From positions 1-64,000 of the forward strand of contig NZ_CABHOU010000054.1 in the NCBI RefSeq assembly GCF_902168175.1: a stretch of DNA of 64,000 nucleotides, given 5' to 3'. Position 1 is the first letter of the stretch; every line of letters starts with the position of its first letter. The notes below the pieces were generated by a model. That model was not told the origin of the DNA. It saw nothing but the letters and a program-made list of their open reading frames with translations, and searched no databases. Below, in pieces: positions 50,588 to 59,144 of this stretch. Origin of the DNA: an uncultured Chitinophaga sp. (GTDB lineage: Bacteria; Bacteroidota; Bacteroidia; Chitinophagales; Chitinophagaceae). The position numbers and the translations under genes are program-made.

Positions 50588-51165
50588 CCGCCACCAGGCT
50601 AATTGTTATCGGCGGCTCCGCCGGTAGCCTCAGGACTATTCTCGATATATTACCCGACCTCGATACCGGGTTGCAGGCTGCTATTGTTGTGGTACTGCAC
50701 CGCCATCATGTTTATGATTCCACCCTCACCGAACTGCTAAGTGTTAGAACCAGCCTCGCCGTAAAAGAGGCCGAGGAGAAGGAAGCGTTAATGAACGGAT
50801 GCATTTACATTGCCCCGGCCGATTACCACCTGCTGGTAGAATCGGATCATACCTTATCGCTGGATTATTCTGAAAAGGTGAACTACAGCCGGCCAAGTAT
50901 AGATGTTACATTATCGTCTGCCGCACCTGTATATGGTGCCAACATGGCGGCACTGCTGTTAAGTGGCGGTAATACAGACGGAACGGAAGGGTTGGAAGAA
51001 GTCCGTGAGTTCGGGGGGCTTATTGCCGTACAAAACCCCGTTGTTGCCGAGGTAGAATATATGCCCAAACATGCGTTGCAGGCACTGGATGTTCAGTTGG
51101 TGCTTAGCAATGAAGTGATGGCGGGTTTCATAAACCGTTTTGCCTCAGGAGAACTTGCCGGCTAA
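50566..51165 (+). CDS. cheB: Stand-alone CheB methylesterase domain
   Basis: A 199-residue protein-glutamate methylesterase catalytic domain with no N-terminal receiver. The triad is visible: serine in VIGGSAGSLRTI (near 18), histidine in VVVLHRHHVYD (near 45) and aspartate in LLSGGNTDGTEGLEE (near 140). Canonical enzymes have LTGMGxDG at the last site; here it is LSGGNTDG, with the aspartate kept. Without a REC domain its activity cannot be gated by its own phosphorylation. It overlaps cheR by 22 bp and the convergent kinase gene by 21 bp at its 3' end. Confidence 0.92.
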   Translation: MEENNLITATRLIVIGGSAGSLRTILDILPDLDTGLQAAIVVVLHRHHVYDSTLTELLSVRTSLAVKEAEEKEALMNGCIYIAPADYHLLVESDHTLSLDYSEKVNYSRPSIDVTLSSAAPVYGANMAALLLSGGNTDGTEGLEEVREFGGLIAVQNPVVAEVEYMPKHALQALDVQLVLSNEVMAGFINRFASGELAG

Positions 51166-52758
51166 CTCTTTCGCCTGCTGCTTCTTATTCTCCGGCTGTG
51201 TAAGCGGCAATACAAATATAAATGCTGATCCCTCGTTTAACTTGCTTTTCGCGGTAAGTACGCCATCATGCCTTTCAATTACCTTTTTGGCGATGGCCAG
51301 CCCTATACCCGTACCCTCATAACGGTCCATGGTGTGCAGGCGTTGGAAGATGGTGAAAATCTTTGGAAGATATTGCTCGTCGAACCCAATGCCGTTATCG
51401 CTAATGCTGATGCGACAGAACTTGCCGTCAGGGTCTGCTGCAGCATTAACATCGAATGTTGCAATCGTTTCTGCGTGAATGGTGATTTCCGGTGCTACAT
51501 CTGCCTTGCTGAATTTCAGCGCATTACTGATTATATTCTGAAACACCTGTCTTATTTGACCGGGCACTACCTCAATGTGTGGAATTTTTGACACATGAAA
51601 ACGTGCATTCTTTTCTTGTATGGCGAGTTCGAGGTCGCTGAGTATTTCATCCAGCAGCAGATTAACATCCGTTTTCTCAAAATCGCTGGAGGCCGATAAC
51701 CTCGAGAAATTAAGTAGGTCGTTAATGAGCCGGGTCATTCGGTTAGAGGAGTACACGATGCGGTTCAGGAAAGGTTTGATGGCTTCATCATCATCCGGGA
51801 ACTTATCGCGGAGCATAGCGCCGAACAGGTGTATTTTACGCAGTGGCTCTTTTAAGTCGTGCGAGGCTACCGATGCAAACTGTTGAAGGTCGTGGTTACT
51901 TTCTTCCAGTGATTTGTTGATCTGCCAGAGTTCTTCCGTACGCTCCCGCACCTTCGATTCCAGTATTTCATTCGCCTGTTTCTGGTGCGAAATGTCGGTA
52001 AAGGTGCCGATCCATTTCAGGGTTTCATCGTCTTCCTGCATAGGCGTAACCTTTAACAGGTGGCATCGGTACTGGCCTTCGTGCAGGTCTTTGATGTACG
52101 TTTCTTTTTCCAGCGGCCTGCCCGAACGGAAAGCCAGTTGAAGATCTTCGTCGAGCGAACTTTCGCCGGCAGCTGTTTGTGGCATTACCGACATGTTGGG
52201 CGAATAGCGGAACCAGTGTTGGTTAGCATATTCTATGCGACCGTCGGCCGTAGCCGTAAAGGCGATCTGCGGCAGCGATTCCAGTATGGTATGTAGTTCT
52301 TTTACTTTTTTATCTAACGCCTGTTGTGCCTTTTTACGCACCTCCACTTCTTCCCGCAATTCCTGTTGTACCAGGCTTAACTCCTGCGTTTGCTGGTACA
52401 TGCGGTAAAACGATTTTACCTTCATGATCAGGATATCAGGATCTACCGGTTTGGTAATGTAATCGACCCCACCGGAATCGTACCCTTTGGTAATAAACTT
52501 CTTGTCTTTATTTACTGCGGAAAGAAAAATGATGGGAATATCACGGGCTTTACTGTAGCCCGACAGCGCTTCTGCTACTTCAAAACCGTCCATGCTGGGC
52601 ATCTGAACGTCGAGTATGATGAGCGTATAACTGGTTTTGAGAATCTTTTTAAGCGCCTCCTCTCCTGAGTTCGCACTGTCTACCTGGAACTGGTAGAGTT
52701 CCAGCGTTTTCTTAAGCGATAGTATATTCTCAGGCTTATCATCTACAATAAGAATCAT
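51145..52758 (-). CDS. REC-PAS-histidine kinase
   Basis: A 537-residue soluble kinase with the receiver at the front. REC covers about 1-120 (LIVDDKPENILSLKKTL, acceptor in LIILDVQMPSMDGFEV, ITKPVDPDILIMKV). It is followed by a coiled coil, a PAS/PAC domain (about 155-280), a second coiled coil, HisKA (FASVASHDLKEPLRKIHLFG, about 300) and HATPase_c (NIISNALKFSKA, DNGIGFDEQYLPKIF, GTGIGLAIAKKVIERHDG). No membrane segment is present. REC-first kinases of this form often act as phosphorelay intermediates. It converges on cheB with a 21-bp antisense overlap, and both reading frames spell ELAG in the overlap. Confidence 0.93.
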   Translation of the reverse strand: MILIVDDKPENILSLKKTLELYQFQVDSANSGEEALKKILKTSYTLIILDVQMPSMDGFEVAEALSGYSKARDIPIIFLSAVNKDKKFITKGYDSGGVDYITKPVDPDILIMKVKSFYRMYQQTQELSLVQQELREEVEVRKKAQQALDKKVKELHTILESLPQIAFTATADGRIEYANQHWFRYSPNMSVMPQTAAGESSLDEDLQLAFRSGRPLEKETYIKDLHEGQYRCHLLKVTPMQEDDETLKWIGTFTDISHQKQANEILESKVRERTEELWQINKSLEESNHDLQQFASVASHDLKEPLRKIHLFGAMLRDKFPDDDEAIKPFLNRIVYSSNRMTRLINDLLNFSRLSASSDFEKTDVNLLLDEILSDLELAIQEKNARFHVSKIPHIEVVPGQIRQVFQNIISNALKFSKADVAPEITIHAETIATFDVNAAADPDGKFCRISISDNGIGFDEQYLPKIFTIFQRLHTMDRYEGTGIGLAIAKKVIERHDGVLTAKSKLNEGSAFIFVLPLTQPENKKQQAKELAGKFS

Positions 52759-52900
52759 ACAATGTACGTATTACAACTGCTGGCAAAGGAGGTGAAAAAT
52801 AGAAACGCGGTATTTTGACTAAGTATAGGTGGTCCTTTTTTGACAGCAGTAAAGGGCAGCAAAATTCTTGCCGTAATCTTTTCCAGACTGGGTTTTAGGC

Positions 52901-54751
52901 CTATTCTGTGTCGGAATATTCCTGCATCAGCAGGCGGTACTCGGCGAGTATGTCCGACTTTGACAGGAAGCCTGCCAGTTTGCCCTCTTTCACTACTGGT
53001 AAATACCACGTTTGTGTTTCATCGAACTTACGCAGCACATCGCTGATATTGTCATTCATATTTATTTCGGTGATGGGTGCTTTCATCAGGTCGCGGGCCC
53101 ACAGGCGGTCGTACACTTCCGTATCGAACATCACTGGGCGCAACTCGTCCATGGTAATAATACCTTTAAGTTCCTGTTCGGCTGAAATGACCGCAATGGT
53201 ACTAAGTGGTCCATTTTTTACCAGTTCTACCAATTCGCGAAGTGGAGTTTGGGGAGAAGTGGATGGCGTAGTTACATCTACCAGTTTGCCGAAACTTACG
53301 GCAGAAAGTATATTCTTATCCATTTCCCGGGTGAATATCTTACCAGCATCCGCCAGTTGTTTAATTTCCGGCCAGGTGGCCGAAAACCATTTAACCATCA
53401 GGAACGATGAGGTAGAAACGATCATCAGCGGAATGAAAAGGTCGTACCCCGAGCTGGACTCCGCGATCAGGAATATGGCCGTGAGCGGGGCGTACATCAC
53501 GCCGCTCATTACGCCCGCCATACCTACTATTACGAAATTCGTAACCGGAACATTAAATCCTATCGCATCACAAATAGCTGCAAAGAAATACCCCAGGAAG
53601 GCCCCCGCGAACAACGAAGGAGCAAAGTTGCCGCCATTACCACCGCTCTGAATGGTGACGGCTGTAGCAATGGTTTTCAGCAATAATACGCATCCCAGAA
53701 AAATTAATACCATCCATTCTTCGAGCCTGAAATAGGCGAGGAAGCTGTCCTGCACCATACGCTCCACATGGCCGCCGGCCAGTTGTTTGATGCTGGTGTA
53801 ACCTTCGCCGAACAAAGGCGGCATCAACACACATAATAGCGAAACGATGATCCCTCCGAAAATAGCTTTCCTGAGTGGCTGCCATTTCAGATGTTTGAAG
53901 AAATGTTCGATACGCCCGGAAAGTATTGCGAAATAACGCGCATACAAACCGCTGAGAATGCCGAGTATGATGTAAAACGGAACGTTGTAGTAGTTGAACG
54001 GTGTTTGTGATTCGAAATGAAATAATACTTCTTCCTGTAGAATGATTTTAGAGATAAGACTGCCGCAAACAGCAGCGATAATGAGCGGCAGAAAATCGGA
54101 AAATATCACACCGGTGAGTAACACTTCGAATGCGAACATCATGCCCGCAATAGGCGCATTAAAGGCCGATGCAATGCCTGCAGTAGCGCCCGCAGCCAGT
54201 AATAATGTTCTTTCTTTATAATGAAGATTGTACACCCTGGCGTAGTTAGATCCAATTGCAGCGCCGGTAACCGCAATAGGGCTTTCCAGTCCGGCCGAAC
54301 CTCCAAGCCCCACGGTTACCGCACTTTGGATAATCTGTGAGTACATTTTGATCCTCGGTATAAGGCTGCTATTTTGTGCTATTTCGTACAATATGGCCGG
54401 TATACCCTTGCGCGACTGCCCCTTAAAAAAAGCAATGACGATGATGGTGGTTAATACGATGCCAAGGAAGGGGAACAGGGCCAGGAAAATAAGTTGGGTG
54501 CTGATGTGTACTTTGTTGGTAATGAAGTAGTGGATGTAGTGTACGAGCATTTTTAGTAGAACGCCCGCCAGTCCTGCCGCACAGCCCACCAATACGCCCG
54601 ATAACATCAGGAATTGCATGCGGGTTAGTTTTGCATGCAGCCAGTGAATAACCAGCTCGTAACTCCTTACTTTCCTGAGACTGAATTGCCGGAACCCTCG
54701 CTGGAACTTGTAAAAAGCCATATGTTTCCTGATTTTTCCGAATTCGCCCAT
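52901..54751 (-). CDS. ClC-family chloride channel/antiporter with CBS pair
   Basis: A 616-residue inner-membrane protein. The ClC core covers about residues 35-440, with GLGGSAGLESPIAVTGAAIGSNYAR (about 150, holding the gating glutamate), AAGATAGIASAFNAPIAGMMFAFE (about 190) and SGGNGGNFAPSLFAGAFLGYFF (about 345). It is followed by two CBS domains at about 475-610, the second reading DLMKAPITEINMNDNISDVL and GFLSKSDILAEY. CBS pairs usually bind adenine nucleotides. Exchanger or channel activity cannot be decided from the sequence. ATG 54751 is used; 54721 is an alternative. Confidence 0.94.
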   Translation of the reverse strand: MGEFGKIRKHMAFYKFQRGFRQFSLRKVRSYELVIHWLHAKLTRMQFLMLSGVLVGCAAGLAGVLLKMLVHYIHYFITNKVHISTQLIFLALFPFLGIVLTTIIVIAFFKGQSRKGIPAILYEIAQNSSLIPRIKMYSQIIQSAVTVGLGGSAGLESPIAVTGAAIGSNYARVYNLHYKERTLLLAAGATAGIASAFNAPIAGMMFAFEVLLTGVIFSDFLPLIIAAVCGSLISKIILQEEVLFHFESQTPFNYYNVPFYIILGILSGLYARYFAILSGRIEHFFKHLKWQPLRKAIFGGIIVSLLCVLMPPLFGEGYTSIKQLAGGHVERMVQDSFLAYFRLEEWMVLIFLGCVLLLKTIATAVTIQSGGNGGNFAPSLFAGAFLGYFFAAICDAIGFNVPVTNFVIVGMAGVMSGVMYAPLTAIFLIAESSSGYDLFIPLMIVSTSSFLMVKWFSATWPEIKQLADAGKIFTREMDKNILSAVSFGKLVDVTTPSTSPQTPLRELVELVKNGPLSTIAVISAEQELKGIITMDELRPVMFDTEVYDRLWARDLMKAPITEINMNDNISDVLRKFDETQTWYLPVVKEGKLAGFLSKSDILAEYRLLMQEYSDTE

Positions 54752-54927
54752 GCGGTAAAAATAAGTCTTGATAACCACCCGGCAAACTTTAACAAATAAA
54801 GATTGCCTGATAATTAGCTATTTATGCCGCTACTGGCCCTTCTTACTAGATTGAGGAAGAAAAAAGGCCACCTGCTTCAGTATATTTGACCGTTGTCCCC
54901 CTAGGCCTAACCTTCTGTATGCATAAC

Positions 54928-57378
54928 ATGAAAAGAAAAAGACTGGCTGCCATATTTTTGTTGCTCTGCTGCACGACTGTGTCTGCACAATACGCCGACC
55001 TGGGCACCGGCAAACTGCGCGAGCAAATCTGGTGGTTCGACTGGAGCGGATTGACGATCAGTAGCGGCACTACCCGCAGTTTTACTACCGCCGATGGTTT
55101 ACAGGTAACCTTTACCGTGTCGAAAGCAACAGGCACTACATTGCAGCCCAGTATCATGAAAACCTGGGGTGCGGCCATGTTGTATTCACTATATGATTTT
55201 AGCAATGCTGCCATGCGTCCTGCGCTTTACAATTATGGCAACAATTCAAACTTTGGTTTTACGCTTACAGTCACGGCTACCCGTGCAGGTTTGCCAGTAC
55301 CGTTTACATTAGTGGCCGCAGATCCGGAAGCCAGCGCACCGAATGAAGTAACTACGGTCACCACCAGTGGCAGCGCCTGGAGTACCTTCGACTTTTTCAG
55401 GAACAGCACACAGACTAGTAATCCGGCGATAGGTTGCGGCACGCAGCAGGTAGTGATTTCCAATACTTATGGTAATATAGCGGGTAGTTTATATGGACAA
55501 AACCCTATGCTCACCACCAGTGCCCCGGCTGCCGGTTCACTTACGCTCGACCTGGAATTTGACCGGGGCGGGGCTTATGGCGGGATGGGTATTGCTATCG
55601 GTGTATATTCACCGATCGATCGTGGAGATTTGCCTGCCAGCTTTGGCAGTGCGCAACACCGGTTGGTGTATGCGATGCAGAACAGTTGTAATTTCAATCC
55701 GCCGTATCCCTTGTTATCACAATCTGCAAATCTGAAAATAGGTACATTGCCTGGCGACGCCGATGGTCAGCAAACAGCCGACGATAATGCGGCAGGGGCA
55801 GATGAAGATGGTATAGCAACATTTGCTGCCTATGGCGGCAACGGCACTTACAGCGTAACCGTAAATGTGACCAATACCACCGGCGCTGATGCTTACCTCG
55901 CGGGCTGGTTTGATTTTAATAATGACAAGGTGTTTGGTACGGGCGAGCGGGCTACCGCTACCATTGCAAATGGCGCCACCACTGCTACCTTAACCTGGAC
56001 GGGCCTTCCGGCAGTCTTACCCGCTTTAACACCCGCTACCATACAGTATTTCGGGATGCGTTTCAGATTGGCCGCACGACAAGGTGAAGCGCAACAGGCT
56101 ACAGGTTTTGCGCAGGACGGTGAAGTGGAAGATTACCTGGCGCCGTTTAATATTCCCTGCACATTTAAGATGAGTGCTGCTGCCACAGCCGCTGTGTGTG
56201 CTGGTAAAACAGTGCAGCTCAATGCGGCAGTCACTTCCGGTACCAACTACAACTGGACGCCTGCCACGGGTTTGTCCAACGCAGGCATCAGTAACCCGGT
56301 TGCTTCGCCCACCGCTACTACCACGTACCAGGTAACTGGTACCGACAGCCGCGGTTGTGCCGATCAAACATCTGTTACGGTAACCGTAAATCCTACGCCC
56401 GTCATCACCAAAAGTGCGGATACAAGAATATGTATTGGTCAGTCGGCCAACCTCTCCGTATCCGCTAATATTCCCGCCGGTTTCACCTGGACGCCCGCAG
56501 CCGGATTATCTGCAGCTAACATCAGTAACCCGGTGGCTACGCCGCAGACTAACACACAGTACACCGTTACGGCCACCAGTGGCAATAATTGTACAGCTAC
56601 CGAAACGATCAACGTAACGGTTATAAATAAGCCCGACTTTAAAGTAACACCTGTGGATGCTGATGTTTGTGCCGGCGAAGCAGTGGCATTCACTGCTTCC
56701 GGCGGAGATACCTATATATGGCGCGCACCCGATCATTCTACCATAGGTAATAGTGCAGCATTCAGCACCTTTCCTACTGCCAGCGGTGTATACACCGTAG
56801 AAATCAATGATCTCGTCTGCGCCCGCAACCAGGTATTTAGTTTACCCGTAAGCGTGAGTCAGGCTCCTAACACCAGCATCACAAAATCGAACGATATCAA
56901 CTGCCAGCATGGCTCGGCAACACTTACTGCCAGCGGAGGCTCGCAGTATGCCTGGGATACCGCACCCGGAATGAGCAGTACGAATGCGGCACAAACCACC
57001 GTATCTCCCACACAGCCCACGATGTACTATGTAACTGTCACTAATCCCGGCGGATGTATTAAACGCGATTCGGTGTTAGTGAACACCAACTTCAATACCA
57101 CGCTGAGTCAATATCCCATGCCCAACGCATTTACACCTAACAACGATGGCAGCAATGATTGTTTCGGGTTAAAGTATTGGGGGCCGGTTACTGAGCTGGA
57201 CTTCTCAGTGTTTAATCGCTGGGGCGAAGTAGTATTTCACACCAATAATGCGAACGATTGCTGGGACGGCACTTTTAAAGGCCAGCCGCAGCAATCGGGT
57301 ACATATGTTTTTGTAGTAAAGGCTAAAACGGTTTGTGGTACTGGGGAAAGGAAAGGTACGGTGGTGTTGGTGAGGTAA
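54928..57378 (+). CDS. T9SS type B sorted surface protein with CshA-like, GEVED and Ig-like/PKD repeats
   Basis: An 816-residue exported protein. The signal peptide is MKRKRLAAIFLLLCCTTVSAQ. An adhesin-like N-terminal domain covers about 25-230, resembling the CshA non-repetitive region. A DRGDLPASFG linker and a GEVED domain (about 290-410, ending QDGEVEDYLAPF) follow. Four cysteine-bearing immunoglobulin/PKD-like repeats cover about 415-720, with the recurrent TWTPAAGLSAANISNPVATP pattern. A C-terminal gliding-motility CHU_C domain (about 728-816) contains FTPNNDGSNDCFG and FNRWGEVVFHT. It is probably secreted by the type IX system and attached to or released from the cell surface, with an adhesive role. 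Confidence 0.9.
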   Translation: MKRKRLAAIFLLLCCTTVSAQYADLGTGKLREQIWWFDWSGLTISSGTTRSFTTADGLQVTFTVSKATGTTLQPSIMKTWGAAMLYSLYDFSNAAMRPALYNYGNNSNFGFTLTVTATRAGLPVPFTLVAADPEASAPNEVTTVTTSGSAWSTFDFFRNSTQTSNPAIGCGTQQVVISNTYGNIAGSLYGQNPMLTTSAPAAGSLTLDLEFDRGGAYGGMGIAIGVYSPIDRGDLPASFGSAQHRLVYAMQNSCNFNPPYPLLSQSANLKIGTLPGDADGQQTADDNAAGADEDGIATFAAYGGNGTYSVTVNVTNTTGADAYLAGWFDFNNDKVFGTGERATATIANGATTATLTWTGLPAVLPALTPATIQYFGMRFRLAARQGEAQQATGFAQDGEVEDYLAPFNIPCTFKMSAAATAAVCAGKTVQLNAAVTSGTNYNWTPATGLSNAGISNPVASPTATTTYQVTGTDSRGCADQTSVTVTVNPTPVITKSADTRICIGQSANLSVSANIPAGFTWTPAAGLSAANISNPVATPQTNTQYTVTATSGNNCTATETINVTVINKPDFKVTPVDADVCAGEAVAFTASGGDTYIWRAPDHSTIGNSAAFSTFPTASGVYTVEINDLVCARNQVFSLPVSVSQAPNTSITKSNDINCQHGSATLTASGGSQYAWDTAPGMSSTNAAQTTVSPTQPTMYYVTVTNPGGCIKRDSVLVNTNFNTTLSQYPMPNAFTPNNDGSNDCFGLKYWGPVTELDFSVFNRWGEVVFHTNNANDCWDGTFKGQPQQSGTYVFVVKAKTVCGTGERKGTVVLVR

Positions 57379-57391
57379 AGTGTATATAGTT

Positions 57392-58093
57392 TTACAACTT
57401 GTTCACCATGAAATCGGCTATCCAAAACATGCCTAACCGCCCGGGAGGAGTACCGCCGTTAATCATGTACACGATCCAGGTGAAGAACATGCAAATGCCG
57501 AAAGCAAGAATGATTTTTCCATGTAAGCGGGTAACGCCGGTAAAAGTCTGCGCACGTTTACCGTCTGGCAGTGTTCTTTTGGCCAGCAGGAAGAAGGCGC
57601 CGATAAACATACCCATCCCTGCACCCAGGAACGATGCAAGGTAGCCGATAAAAATCCACACAGCCGGTGCCCGTTCCGGGTTGGCCAGCCGGGTAACACG
57701 TTTCTGTTGTAATTGCGCAATATCTTCAGCACTCAAATGAATGCCTCGCTGCTCCAGCAGTTGCAAGGCCAGCGCATAATCATAATCACCCCATTCATCT
57801 TTTTTCTCAATAACCTCTTTTAGTTCTGCATCTGTGAAGGAGAGCAGGTAGTAGTCTTCGTCGGGCGCTTCTATCCGGGTCTTTGCCCGGATAATTTCGT
57901 CGGCGGTGATAAAGCTACTGGAGGGTATTTTTAATGCAATAGCGTTACTGTGATCCTGGCCAATCAAGTTGGAGTCGAGCAAACGCGGAGCGTTCTCTAT
58001 TTCACAGGGGATGCCGTGTTCCTCCAGCAGGCTGCCAATAATCTGAGCCTCCTGTAAAGAATTAAATCTCCGAAAAGTTAAAAATTCAGACAT
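57392..58093 (-). CDS. DUF2007-domain membrane protein
   Basis: A 233-residue protein. The N-terminal DUF2007-like (putative signal-transducing protein) domain covers about residues 1-70: TFRRFNSLQEAQIIGSLLEEHGIPCEIEN is the typical start. A helical middle has EDYYLLSFTDAELKEVIE, and two C-terminal membrane helices cover about 148-170 and 198-218. The function is unknown. A TPR membrane protein gene lies 21 bp upstream on the same strand and is likely in the same operon. The gene converges on the T9SS protein gene with a 13-bp gap and no terminator between them. Confidence 0.8.
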   Translation of the reverse strand: MSEFLTFRRFNSLQEAQIIGSLLEEHGIPCEIENAPRLLDSNLIGQDHSNAIALKIPSSSFITADEIIRAKTRIEAPDEDYYLLSFTDAELKEVIEKKDEWGDYDYALALQLLEQRGIHLSAEDIAQLQQKRVTRLANPERAPAVWIFIGYLASFLGAGMGMFIGAFFLLAKRTLPDGKRAQTFTGVTRLHGKIILAFGICMFFTWIVYMINGGTPPGRLGMFWIADFMVNKL

Positions 58094-58114
58094 AGCGAAA
58101 AGGGATTAGGTTAA

Positions 58115-58864
58115 TTACAATCCGGCTGCTTCTTTTCGCGACAGCCAGATCCATTTGCGGTTAAGCCTGCGCACATAACGCGGGTGCAGGCCAATATCTT
58201 TCAGCAGCGCCTGGAACTGTGTACGCGCTTCCTGCGGGCGCTGCCTTTTTTTCAGGAAAACACCATAGCGGTACATGCCTTCAATCGACTGATGGATGCG
58301 TACCACCTTTTTATATTCGTCTTCCGCTTTTTCCAAATACCCGCCACTTTCCAGCGCCTGCGCATACACCAGCTCATCTTCCGCTTTTTTCATAAACACT
58401 TTTTTGGAAGAAAATGCTTTCTCGAAATTAGTGATGCTTTCGGTAAACTCCCCGGCATGAAATTGAAGTTTGGCCAGCAGCAACAGTATGCCCGGGTCGT
58501 TGGCGTATAAATCGCTAAGGCAGCTCTTTACCAGCGGAATGGCTTTGTCATATTTCTTTTGCTCACCGTAAGCCGAAGCCAGTGCAAGCCGGTTGGTAAC
58601 GGTATCAGAAATGGCCACTTTACGTTGCAGATCGTGCAGCAGCGCGTTGGGAAAGATGTAACGCAGTACGTTATGGAAAAACTCACCCCGGTTGATTTCC
58701 GGCAATATTTCAACTACGATGTACACCGCAGTGCCGATGCCAGGTAAAAAGATCAGCAAAAGTATCATATCGCGCCGCCCTGTTTTGTAGGCGTGTATGA
58801 TGCAGAGTATCTGTAGTACCAGGATAAAAATGTAGGCGTTATTCCAGTATTGAAACAGGTTCAT
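58115..58864 (-). CDS. Membrane-anchored tetratricopeptide-repeat protein
   Basis: A 249-residue protein. Two N-terminal hydrophobic helices cover about residues 8-27 and 33-52 (NAYIFILVLQILCIIHAYKTGRRDMILLLIFLPGIG), an arrangement like PLDc_N anchors. A helical TPR domain follows at about 75-240: LASAYGEQKKYDKAIPLVKS, KLQFHAGEFTESITNFEKAF and YAQALESGGYLEKAEDEYKK are recognisable repeats. It is probably a scaffold on the cytoplasmic face of the membrane. It lies 21 bp upstream of the DUF2007 gene. Confidence 0.83.
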   Translation of the reverse strand: MNLFQYWNNAYIFILVLQILCIIHAYKTGRRDMILLLIFLPGIGTAVYIVVEILPEINRGEFFHNVLRYIFPNALLHDLQRKVAISDTVTNRLALASAYGEQKKYDKAIPLVKSCLSDLYANDPGILLLLAKLQFHAGEFTESITNFEKAFSSKKVFMKKAEDELVYAQALESGGYLEKAEDEYKKVVRIHQSIEGMYRYGVFLKKRQRPQEARTQFQALLKDIGLHPRYVRRLNRKWIWLSRKEAAGL

Positions 58865-58922
58865 TGTAGGCCGGGATTGGTGATTGATAGTCGCGTAGAC
58901 AAGTTAACGGGGCAATATTATA

Positions 58923-58930
58923 TATTTTTG
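58923..58930 (+). promoter_or_regulatory. Putative -7 box upstream of purU
   Basis: TATTTTTG matches TAnnTTTG and points toward purU, 215 bp downstream. A transcript from it would include hairpin copy 4 in its leader. No clear -33 TTTG is present. Confidence 0.3.
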
Positions 58931-58953
58931 GACTATTAATTAAAAAAAGATAG

Positions 58954-59015
58954 GTGGTCAGCATCAAGTTGCTATGGACCCGCCGTTGCGTCGCACACTG
59001 AGGGGGCGGGACCAC
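58954..59015. repeat. Dispersed hairpin repeat, copy 4 (divergent)
   Basis: CCCGCC (58979-58984) pairs with GGCGGG (59005-59010) around a 20-nt loop, with an outer GTGGTC / GACCAC stem (58954-58959 / 59010-59015). On the minus strand the loop ends GCGACGCAAC before GGCGG, echoing the GTGACACAACGGCGG of copy 3. It lies between the divergent TPR and purU genes. Confidence 0.5.
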
Positions 59016-59144
59016 TATTAGGCATTTTTCAGGTTGCCTTGAAGGTTTCGCCGCTGCGAATATATTGCTTGTGATGAGTCCCGAACGGCAGTATTCACAA
59101 AAATCTCAAGAAATCCTATTACAGATTTGCTATTTTCATCCATT

